Source: Cyanothece sp. UBA12306 (GTDB lineage Bacteria; Cyanobacteriota; Cyanobacteriia; Cyanobacteriales; Microcystaceae). Taken from it: a stretch of 16,836 bases of DNA. Position 1 is the stretch's first letter. Each line of letters begins with the position of its first letter. The DNA lies in contig DLXW01000077.1 in NCBI GenBank assembly GCA_003448685.1, positions 2,306 through 19,141 of the forward strand. Direction: 5' to 3'. This document shows positions 1-6,148 of this stretch, in pieces. The translations under genes and the position numbers were made by a program. A model generated the notes under the pieces. The model searched no databases. It was not told the origin of the DNA and saw nothing but the letters and a program-made list of their open reading frames with translations.

Positions 1-353
1 TGGTCGCCAATCCCCTCAAAAGACATTGGGGAAGACAACGGGTTCTTGACTTAATTAGAGCCGATAGTCAAGCAGCCTTGGGATCTTTACTCGATTCTAC
101 CACGGAAACGGAAGTACATTTGTTACCTCAAATTGTTTCCCGTCTACGACAACCGGTTTATTTTTTTGCGGGGGATAAAGATATGGTAATGGAATCTAAA
201 TATGTTCGCTATTTAGCGAGTTTTCATCAACTTTTTGATGTTCAAGGTAATAATGTAATTGAACTTCCTCATTGTGGCCATATGTCTATGGTTGAGCAAC
301 CAGAAATATTAGGGGAAAAGTTACTACAAATTTTAATGAATTATGAATTATGA
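1..353 (+). CDS. Alpha/beta hydrolase, C-terminal part (5' end outside window)
   Basis: The frame is open from the first bases (position 3 onwards) to a TGA at 351-353, so the gene starts upstream of the window and the TTG at 78 is not its start. The visible part matches the C-terminal third of the alpha/beta hydrolase fold: a beta strand followed by GDKDMVM, where the second Asp fits the catalytic acid, and then HCGHMSMVEQPE, where the His after CG fits the catalytic histidine next to the usual 'hxxhxEqPe' end of these enzymes. The nucleophile elbow is not in the window, so the substrate cannot be stated; lipase, haloperoxidase-like or esterase roles are all possible. The last codons and the stop lie inside a heptamer tandem repeat (337-364), so the C-terminus is set by the repeat. 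Fold assignment is confident; function is unknown. Confidence 0.75.
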   Translation, partial: VANPLKRHWGRQRVLDLIRADSQAALGSLLDSTTETEVHLLPQIVSRLRQPVYFFAGDKDMVMESKYVRYLASFHQLFDVQGNNVIELPHCGHMSMVEQPEILGEKLLQILMNYEL

Positions 354-364
354 ATTATGAATTT
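337..364. repeat. Heptamer tandem repeat, TGAATTA x4 (last copy imperfect)
   Basis: Three perfect copies of TGAATTA (337-343, 344-350, 351-357) and a fourth ending in T instead of A (358-364). It spans the final codons and stop of the hydrolase gene and runs into the ychF promoter region. Short tandemly repeated heptamers are common between genes in filamentous and unicellular cyanobacteria. Copy number may vary among strains; that is inference. Confidence 0.75.
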
Positions 365-372
365 AGATAATA

Positions 373-381
373 TGTTATAAA
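373..381 (+). promoter_or_regulatory. Possible extended -10 promoter for ychF
   Basis: TG-T-TATAAA at 373-381 has the form of an extended -10 element. No good -35 hexamer is seen; that position falls in the heptamer repeat. A start near 388 would give a leader of about 36 bases before the ychF ATG. This is pattern matching only in an AT-rich region. Confidence 0.3.
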
Positions 382-423
382 AGAGGATGGCTCATCTAAT
401 TATTGTTTATTAAATATTAATCT

Positions 424-1515
424 ATGCTACAAGCTGGAATTGTGGGACTCCCTAATGTTGGTAAATCAACCCTATTTAATGCCCTAGTTGCTAATGCTAA
501 AGCCGATGCTGCGAATTTTCCTTTTTGTACGATTGAACCCAATGTTGGAGTGGTAGCAGTTCCTGATGAAAGGTTGAAAGTTCTTGGTAATTTATCGAAG
601 TCAGAAAAAATTGTACCTACTCGCATTGAATTTGTCGATATTGCGGGATTAGTCAAAGGTGCTAGTCAGGGGGAAGGTTTAGGGAATCAATTCTTAGCAA
701 ATATTCGAGAAGTTGATGCCATTGTTCATGTAGTTCGTTGTTTTGATGATGATGATATTATTCATGTTTCGGGTTCTGTTGACCCCGTTAGAGATATTGA
801 AGTGATTAATTTAGAACTTGCTTTGGCTGATTTATCTCAAGTAGAAAAACGTCTAGAAAGAGCGCGCAAACAATCAAAAGGTAAAAAAGAAGCTGAAGCA
901 GAAATTCCTATTTTAGAAAAGATTTTATCTTATCTCAATGAAGGGAAAGCTGCTCGTCATGTTAGCTTAACCGAAGAAGAAGATGAGTTAATTAAACCTT
1001 TGGGATTACTCAGTAGAAAACCCATTATTTATGCTGCTAATGTCGCTGAAGATGACTTAGCGACGGGGAATGAATGGGTGAAACAAGTAGAAGGAGTAGC
1101 CCAAAATGAAAATGCCAAAGTTGTGATTGTTTCAGCCCAAGTTGAATCGGAATTAGTAGAAATTCCTGATGACGAAAAAGCCGACTATTTAGAGTCACTA
1201 GGAGTTGAAGAAGGAGGATTACAATCATTAATTAGAGCAACCTATCAATTATTAGGATTAAGAACCTATTTAACAACAGGACCCCAAGAAACTCGTGCTT
1301 GGACAATTAATGCTGGAATGAAGGCTCCCCAAGCAGCAGGAGTCATTCATACTGATTTTGAACGGGGATTTATTCGCGCTGAAACTATCGCCTATGATGA
1401 TTTAGTTGCTTGTGGAAATATGGTGGCAGCTAAAGAAAAAGGGTTAGTTCGTAGTGAAGGGAAAGAGTATGTAGTTAAAGAAGGAGATGTCATGTTATTT
1501 CGGTTTAACGTTTAA
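424..1515 (+). CDS. ychF: Ribosome-binding ATPase/GTPase YchF (OLA1 family)
   Basis: A 363-residue protein, the normal length for YchF. The Walker A/G1 motif GLPNVGKST is at residues 8-16, right at the start, which supports the ATG at 424. The G3 motif DIAG lies in FVDIAGLVKGASQGEGLG. The G4 position reads NVAE rather than the canonical NKxD; this NxxE form is the family hallmark and explains why YchF/OLA1 proteins bind ATP at least as well as GTP. A coiled-coil helical insertion follows the first half of the G domain, and the C-terminus is the TGS-like domain (ETRAWTINAG onwards). Family members bind ribosomes and are linked to oxidative stress responses and redox control. No Shine-Dalgarno sequence is visible before the ATG. 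The gene stands alone, followed directly by a mobile-element relic. Confidence 0.97.
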   Translation: MLQAGIVGLPNVGKSTLFNALVANAKADAANFPFCTIEPNVGVVAVPDERLKVLGNLSKSEKIVPTRIEFVDIAGLVKGASQGEGLGNQFLANIREVDAIVHVVRCFDDDDIIHVSGSVDPVRDIEVINLELALADLSQVEKRLERARKQSKGKKEAEAEIPILEKILSYLNEGKAARHVSLTEEEDELIKPLGLLSRKPIIYAANVAEDDLATGNEWVKQVEGVAQNENAKVVIVSAQVESELVEIPDDEKADYLESLGVEEGGLQSLIRATYQLLGLRTYLTTGPQETRAWTINAGMKAPQAAGVIHTDFERGFIRAETIAYDDLVACGNMVAAKEKGLVRSEGKEYVVKEGDVMLFRFNV

Positions 1516-1540
1516 ATTAATACCTGTAACTTTTTGACTG

Positions 1541-1825
1541 GGTGCTAGATTAATTATCGGGGACTTTGTTAAGGCTGAAAAGGCTGGCAAGGTTTTTGAT
1601 GGCTGGTGTTCTGGCGATACAGCAAAACTTGTTTCAGTTTCCGATTTTTATTGGAAAAGATTGGGACAATTTACTGCCTCGAAAGTGGTGTTGCTCCAAC
1701 GCTCTACGGGGTTGATTTGTAAACAGGAAACGGACTTCGTTGGAGCAACTATTTATTAGTTGATGCTCGTTTCCTCCCCAACGTTTTCAGACGACGGGGT
1801 TTCCACTCGCATTTTTTTACGATGA
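1541..1825 (+). pseudogene. Relic of an IscB/RRXRR-like mobile-element protein, C-terminal end
   Basis: A frame without a usable start is open from 1538 to TAG at 1757-1759 and stays open after the TAG to TGA at 1823-1825, overlapping the fmt ATG. Its translation holds GDFVKAEKAGKVFDGW, then VSVSDFYWKRLGQF, then LLQRSTGLIC. The pattern 'GD-VKA---GK--G ... G-F ... L-QR--G' resembles the C-terminal domain of cyanobacterial RRXRR/HNH (IscB-type) proteins, the ancestors of Cas9 carried by IS200/IS605-like elements. The N-terminal RRXRR, RuvC and HNH parts are absent, so it cannot be functional. A 12-base perfect inverted repeat lies inside it. The family call is from memory of the pattern, not a search; a TnpB-related or other transposon origin remains possible. 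The whole 306-base ychF-fmt gap is accounted for by this fragment. Confidence 0.45.
1690..1749. repeat. 12-base perfect inverted repeat, 36-base loop
   Basis: GTTGCTCCAACG at 1690-1701 is exactly complementary to CGTTGGAGCAAC at 1738-1749. Beyond this, GGAAACG at 1726-1732 pairs with CGTTTCC at 1768-1774, and CCCC/GGGG runs flank 1776-1798. It lies in the mobile-element relic and may be its right-end hairpin region. There is no T run after it, so a terminator role is unlikely. Confidence 0.7.
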
Positions 1826-2826
1826 AAATTATTTTTTTGGGAACTCCCCAATTTGCTGTCCCCACATTACAACAATTATTAGAGCATCCTGAGTTTGAAG
1901 TTATTGGAGTGGTTACTCAACCCGACAAAAGACGAGGTAGAGGCAATAAATTAATTCCTTCACCTATCAAAAAAATTGCCCTAGAACAAGGCTTAACAGT
2001 CTGGCAGCCCAAAAACATCAAAAAAGCCAAGAAAACCTTGTCTCAGCTTCAGGAAGCCGAAGCAGATGCTTTTATTGTAGTGGCCTATGGTCAAATTCTC
2101 TCCCCTGAGATTTTATCTATGCCTAAATTGGGTTGTATTAACGTTCATGGCTCTATTTTACCTAAATATCGCGGTGCAGCGCCCATTCAATGGAGTATCT
2201 ATCACGGAGATAGCCAAACGGGAATTACTACTATGTTAATGGATGAAGGTCTCGACACAGGAGCCATGTTACTCAAAGCTTATACCCCCATCCACTTATT
2301 AGATAATACCTATCAAATTGCTGAAAAATTAGCTCAACAAGGTGCAGATTTATTAATTGAAACGTTGCAAAAATTAGAACAAGGAGAAATTACAGCTACT
2401 GCTCAAAATAACGAGGAAGCAACTTATGCCCCTTTAATTGAAAAATCTGACTATATTATTGATTGGAATAAAACAGCGATCGCTATTCATAATCAAGTGC
2501 GAGCTTTTTATCCTAATTGTGTAACAACTTTCAGAGAAAAAACCCTTAAAATCATCCAAACTATTCCCCTAGGGAATGCTTATTGGCAAGATTTACCTAA
2601 CAATTTTCACAAGTTAGAACAACAATTAACTATATTATCTAAAGTAACAGGAAAACCAGGGGAAATAGTTAGTAAAATTAAAAATTTTGGACCCATTATT
2701 CAAACAGGAGAGGGACTTTTACTATTACAAGAAGTACAAATATCAGGAAAACGCCCTCAGTCAGGGTGGGATTTTGTTAACGGAACTCGCGTAGAAACAG
2801 GAGAAATATTCTGCAATATTACCTGA
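1822..2826 (+). CDS. fmt: Methionyl-tRNA formyltransferase
   Basis: Transfers a formyl group from 10-formyl-tetrahydrofolate to the amino group of methionyl-initiator tRNA, needed for translation initiation. The 334 residues begin with the Rossmann-type formyltransferase core ([13 protein letters not shown]). The catalytic triad is visible as N107 and H109 in [18 protein letters not shown] and D145 in DEGLDTGAM, matching E. coli N106/H108/D144. The basic loop KRRGRGNKL near residues 37-44, used to grip tRNA, is present. The C-terminal OB-like tRNA-binding domain follows from about residue 210. The start is fixed by MKIIFLGT, which directly begins the first beta strand. The upstream DNA is mobile-element relic without a Shine-Dalgarno sequence. 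The gene ends 3 bases from the end of a convergent gene. Confidence 0.97.
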   Translation: MKIIFLGTPQFAVPTLQQLLEHPEFEVIGVVTQPDKRRGRGNKLIPSPIKKIALEQGLTVWQPKNIKKAKKTLSQLQEAEADAFIVVAYGQILSPEILSMPKLGCINVHGSILPKYRGAAPIQWSIYHGDSQTGITTMLMDEGLDTGAMLLKAYTPIHLLDNTYQIAEKLAQQGADLLIETLQKLEQGEITATAQNNEEATYAPLIEKSDYIIDWNKTAIAIHNQVRAFYPNCVTTFREKTLKIIQTIPLGNAYWQDLPNNFHKLEQQLTILSKVTGKPGEIVSKIKNFGPIIQTGEGLLLLQEVQISGKRPQSGWDFVNGTRVETGEIFCNIT

Positions 2827-2829
2827 TTT

Positions 2830-3294
2830 TTAGTTACTATATGATTCCATCTCACTGCGAACAAAATTAATAGTTTCGGGTAAAACACCAACTAATAAAG
2901 AAAATGCTTGATCAGGAAGTTCCTTAGTCATTTTAGCATCGAACCAGTGTTCAAATTGATTGAGAATAGTCTGAGCCCGTTCTTGCGCTTGAGAATGCTC
3001 ACTAATTTGCTTAGCCAATTTAATCCATTGTCGTCGAATTAAATAGCCATTAATTTTCTCTTGAGACGTTTTAGGAACTAGCAAAGATGGTTTACCGACT
3101 GGCAAAACATTGACTACATTTTGATCAAATTCAGAGCCAATAGCAGCCCCAGGCCCGGCAAATTCAGCATGATAGGGTTTATACAAAATTAAGCCATTTT
3201 TGCGACGCGGATTAATAATTAGTAACTGTTTTTTCTTTAAACAACTCAGAATATCAGTAATTTGCTGTTCTTGTTTGAGAAAAGTTTCTGACAT
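2830..3294 (-). CDS. Conserved-looking hypothetical protein
   Basis: I do not recognise this gene. The ATG at 3294 gives 154 residues; a TTG two codons upstream (3300) is possible but less likely. The protein is soluble, with no signal peptide or membrane segment. It starts with a helix rich in K/Q, then LLIINPRRKNGLILYKP and a Gly/Pro-rich centre (GPGAAIGSEFD, then VLPVGKPSLLVPKTSQ) suggesting a compact beta-rich core, and ends in a mostly helical half with one conserved-looking Trp-His stretch. Codon use matches its neighbours and there are no broken frames, so it looks like a real gene. It converges on fmt and precedes nothing on its own strand within operon distance except the GNAT gene, 24 bases upstream, with which it may be co-transcribed. 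Confidence 0.7.
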   Translation of the reverse strand: MSETFLKQEQQITDILSCLKKKQLLIINPRRKNGLILYKPYHAEFAGPGAAIGSEFDQNVVNVLPVGKPSLLVPKTSQEKINGYLIRRQWIKLAKQISEHSQAQERAQTILNQFEHWFDAKMTKELPDQAFSLLVGVLPETINFVRSEMESYSN

Positions 3295-3318
3295 GATCAA
3301 TTTGTTGTTTTCTGAAAA

Positions 3319-3963
3319 TCACTTAACATTTTTTTTTGTACTATCAGAAGAATCAATTTTTTTTTGTAATAGTAATCTTTGGGGACTTTTAAATAACCAA
3401 CTTTGCCAAGTAATTTGTCTTGATTGAAGTTGATAACCACTGTTGAGATACAAATTCTTCGCTGAATGGTTATCTTCTAAAACATGGAGAATCAGCGATT
3501 GATATCCCCATTCTCGGGCAATTTGTTCACATTTTAGGAGTAAATGCCGAGCAACTCCTCGTCTACGAGATCCATGACTCACGGCTAAATTACTAATATA
3601 AAGAGACTTAGAATTAAATTCAGGACGAAGATTTATTTCTACCGTACCAATAATCGACTCTTGAGTATCAGAAGACACTTCAAGAGGTACAGTAGCTACT
3701 AAGCAACAATAATAAGGAGATGGAGCCTTAAAACGATGGCGAAAGTCTTCATAAATCCCTAATTTAAACACAGGTTGTAGCCAAGAAAACCATTGTTGGG
3801 GAGAATGAAAACTTTGAATGAGAACTTCAGCTAATCCTTTAATATCATTCAATTGAGCCATGCGTACTACCACTGTTAATTTTCCAGGGTTGTTTTGACT
3901 CGGTTTAGGAGAATAATAGGGGGAAATAAGAGAAAATAAACAAAAATCCACACACACTCCCAA
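3319..3963 (-). CDS. GNAT family N-acetyltransferase
   Basis: Acetyl-CoA-dependent acetyltransferase fold; the substrate is unknown. Strand beta-1 and helix 1 are VVVRMAQLNDIKGLAEVL (residues 31-48). Motif A, which grips the CoA pyrophosphate, is SRRRGVARHLL (132-142). Motif B is LEDNHSAKNLYLNSGY (162-177), the RimI-like 'N..A..LY...GF' signature. The start is uncertain: 3963 is a TTG giving a 30-residue Cys/Pro-rich leader with no domain match, while a GTG at 3873 would begin exactly at the first strand and give 184 residues. GTG at codon 3 is also possible. The C-terminal tail contains two runs of nine A on the coding strand (3357-3365 and 3329-3337). Probably co-transcribed with the small gene downstream. 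Confidence 0.85.
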   Translation of the reverse strand: MGVCVDFCLFSLISPYYSPKPSQNNPGKLTVVVRMAQLNDIKGLAEVLIQSFHSPQQWFSWLQPVFKLGIYEDFRHRFKAPSPYYCCLVATVPLEVSSDTQESIIGTVEINLRPEFNSKSLYISNLAVSHGSRRRGVARHLLLKCEQIAREWGYQSLILHVLEDNHSAKNLYLNSGYQLQSRQITWQSWLFKSPQRLLLQKKIDSSDSTKKNVK

Positions 3964-4122
3964 CAGAACTTAAAATAAGAGGTAAATTGCCCATAAATTA
4001 TGATTCATCGCCGGATTTTCGGTTTGATTTGATGAACATAACTCTTAAATATTTTAACATAGGCTAATTTTGAAAATTTAAGTATTGCTATAGTATCAAT
4101 TTGTTCTGGCTTACCTCAATCA

Positions 4123-4152
4123 TTCACAACTTTCACCCAAATCTTGTAAAAT
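4123..4152 (+). promoter_or_regulatory. Putative promoter of the cyclase gene
   Basis: TTCACA (4123-4128, five of six matches to TTGACA), an 18-base spacer, and TAAAAT (4147-4152). Transcription would start near 4159, leaving a leader of about 120 bases. One copy of the direct repeat TTTCACCCAA sits in the spacer. Confidence 0.4.
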
Positions 4153-4190
4153 TGGACTTAGTTCAAAACACCTGTCACTTTTTCACCCAA
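4131..4190. repeat. 10-base direct repeat TTTCACCCAA, 50 bases apart
   Basis: Identical copies at 4131-4140 and 4181-4190. The first lies between the putative -35 and -10 hexamers and the second about 25 bases after the predicted start site. A spacing of 50 bases places both on nearly the same face of the helix, as for paired regulator sites. Function is inference. Confidence 0.5.
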
Positions 4191-4278
4191 TTTGCCAGGG
4201 ATAAGGTTCGGCAATAATTAAATTTTACAGCAGATACAAGTTACCGTTTTTACTAAATTTTCCGTATAAAACGTCCAA

Positions 4279-6042
4279 ATGAGTGATGAGGCATTTTCTT
4301 CTTCCATTGACTTCACATCTATTGAGATTAATCCTTCAAGTTTGAGGGAAACATTGCAAATCGTTGTTAGTCAATTAGCTCAATTATTGACCGTAGATTG
4401 CTGTATTTTACACCCTTTTAAGCAGAATATTTTTTTGGGTGAAAGCATTATTTATCAAAAATATTCGGCGCAGTATTCTAGTGAAACTAAGCTCTTTCGG
4501 CATATATTAGAACAAACAAGCTGTAAATCTGAGAAAATTGAAGTAATAAACTCTTTAGCTGATTTTAATGCTCTACAACAAGCGGATACACCTCAAAAAG
4601 CCCAAAGAAAACAAGCCTACCAACAGGCAAATATTGGTGCTTCTTTATTGATTCCCCTGAATCAAAAACAAGAATTAATTGGGGTTTTAGGGCTGTATCA
4701 CTGTGGTTCTTCTCATAAATGGCGTGTAGAAGAAATCCAATTAGCAACTATGGTAGTTCAGCAAATAATTCTCGTCATTTCCCAACATCAAGCCTACCAA
4801 CAAGTGAAAGCTTTAGCACAAAGAGAAGTCCTCATTAATACAATTACAGCAGCCATTCGTTCAAGTCTCGATCCCCAAGCCATTTTCACAGCTATTACTC
4901 ACCAATTAGGACAAGTTTTAAAGGTTGATGGATGTGCCTTATCCCTCTGGACAAAAAAGGAGCAATTTGTCGAATGTGTTGGGTTGTATGATTGCCGTCA
5001 AACCGATATTTCTCCCCTGCCTCAGTCTATTGTTCCCATTAGTGACAACCCCGTCTTACAAAAACTAATCGAAACCCTCGAACCTGTAGTGTTTGAAGAC
5101 ATAAATAATTATCCGCAAATGACAAAATTTGACCTTCCTTTGCGTCGTAATGCTCAAGCATTATTGATTGTTCCTTTAATAGTCGATGGAGAGATTATCG
5201 GCAGTATTTCCCTGCGTCAAATCGATCACCCTCGCCATTGGTTATGGGATGAGATTAAATTAGCTCAAGCAGTAGCTTCTCAGGCGGCGATCGCAGTACA
5301 ACAGGCTCGACTGTATGATACAACAAAGCGGCAAGCCACAAAATTGTTACAAAGTGAGCAACGAGTCAAACAACTCAATCAATACCTGACACAATCAGTT
5401 CTCAAAAGATTTTTGCCGGCTTCGATGGTTAATAAAGTAGCGGCTGGGGAGTTAATTCTTGATTTAAACCCAGAACCTCGCTTAGTAACCATTTTATTCA
5501 GTGATTTGGTTGGTTTTACTCCCTTAGCGAGTCAATTGGGGGCCCAAGGAATAGCTACTTTATTAAATGAATATCTTGAAGGAATGACTTCTGTGGTATT
5601 TGAATATGGAGGGACAGTAGATAAATTTATTGGGGATGCTGTGATGGCTTTGTTTGGCGCACCAGAAGATTTAGATCCCACTGAACAAGTTAATCGAGCG
5701 ATTTCTTCTGCTAGGGGGATGCACTATCAATTAAATACTTTAAATCTACGGTGGCAAACCCAAGGGTTAATCGAACAACCGATTCGATTTCGCTGCGGTA
5801 TTCATCAGGGGAATGCTGTAGTAGGAATGTTTGGAGGAGGACAACGCTCTGATTATACAGCTATTGGTCCGGCGGTTAATATTGCCGATCGCTTACAAGA
5901 AGTAGCTCAAGCTGATACCATTTTAGTTTCTCAAACCGTGGCCAAGTTTTTGAAAAGCCAGGAAATTGAACCGGTTAAATCCCTCAAATTAAAGGGGATT
6001 AAAGAGTCAATTTTGATGTTTTCAGTCGCTGTTAACACTTAA
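4279..6042 (+). CDS. GAF-GAF-class III adenylate/guanylate cyclase
   Basis: Makes a cyclic nucleotide, most likely cAMP from ATP, under control of two sensory GAF domains. Of 587 residues, GAF1 spans roughly 20-170 (ASLLIPLNQKQELIGVLGLY) and GAF2 roughly 195-345 (ALLIVPLIVDGEIIGSISL). A helical linker (350-380) leads to the catalytic domain (400-587). Both metal-binding Asp are present: D409 in LFSDLVGFT and D453 in FIGDAVMALFG. Base-recognition residues are K449 (VDKFIGD) and T527 (SDYTAIGPAVN); transition-state residues are N534 and R538. Lys plus Thr is the class IIIb pattern of bicarbonate-stimulated adenylate cyclases such as Spirulina CyaC. There is no signal peptide or membrane segment, so it is cytoplasmic. 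It dimerises by analogy with the family. No Shine-Dalgarno is seen at the ATG. The GAF ligands cannot be read from the sequence, and I see no clear bilin-attachment Cys motif. Confidence 0.93.
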   Translation: MSDEAFSSSIDFTSIEINPSSLRETLQIVVSQLAQLLTVDCCILHPFKQNIFLGESIIYQKYSAQYSSETKLFRHILEQTSCKSEKIEVINSLADFNALQQADTPQKAQRKQAYQQANIGASLLIPLNQKQELIGVLGLYHCGSSHKWRVEEIQLATMVVQQIILVISQHQAYQQVKALAQREVLINTITAAIRSSLDPQAIFTAITHQLGQVLKVDGCALSLWTKKEQFVECVGLYDCRQTDISPLPQSIVPISDNPVLQKLIETLEPVVFEDINNYPQMTKFDLPLRRNAQALLIVPLIVDGEIIGSISLRQIDHPRHWLWDEIKLAQAVASQAAIAVQQARLYDTTKRQATKLLQSEQRVKQLNQYLTQSVLKRFLPASMVNKVAAGELILDLNPEPRLVTILFSDLVGFTPLASQLGAQGIATLLNEYLEGMTSVVFEYGGTVDKFIGDAVMALFGAPEDLDPTEQVNRAISSARGMHYQLNTLNLRWQTQGLIEQPIRFRCGIHQGNAVVGMFGGGQRSDYTAIGPAVNIADRLQEVAQADTILVSQTVAKFLKSQEIEPVKSLKLKGIKESILMFSVAVNT

Positions 6043-6095
6043 ATCTAGAGGTGAAGTTTTGTTACATGATTAAAAGTTGTAGGAAATCGGCACTA

Positions 6096-6107
6096 AAACA
6101 ATTGTTT
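6096..6107. promoter_or_regulatory. 12-base perfect palindrome upstream of the GMC gene
   Basis: AAACAATTGTTT is fully self-complementary, and lies 41 bases before the GMC start. It is flanked by a further 6-base inverted pair, TTGTAG (6077-6082) and CTACAA (6110-6115). No T run follows, so it is more like an operator than a terminator. AT-rich palindromes also arise by chance. Confidence 0.3.
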
Positions 6108-6148
6108 AACTACAAAAGTCACAAAAACTGCGAATCGAGGCCAGCCTA

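Larger units (their letters stand above)
3964..4278. other. Divergent intergenic region, GNAT gene / cyclase gene
   Basis: 315 bases without a gene, serving two divergent genes. On the plus strand it holds a fair promoter match (4123-4152) and a 10-base direct repeat (4131 and 4181), described separately. A weak inverted pair TTCATC/GATGAA occurs near 4003-4037. I see no coding frame, RNA fold or riboswitch signature in the rest. Confidence 0.6.

Noticed and set aside
78..353. TTG at 78 as the start of a complete small gene
   Set aside because: The frame is open upstream to the window's edge and the protein is plainly the C-terminal piece of a larger hydrolase.
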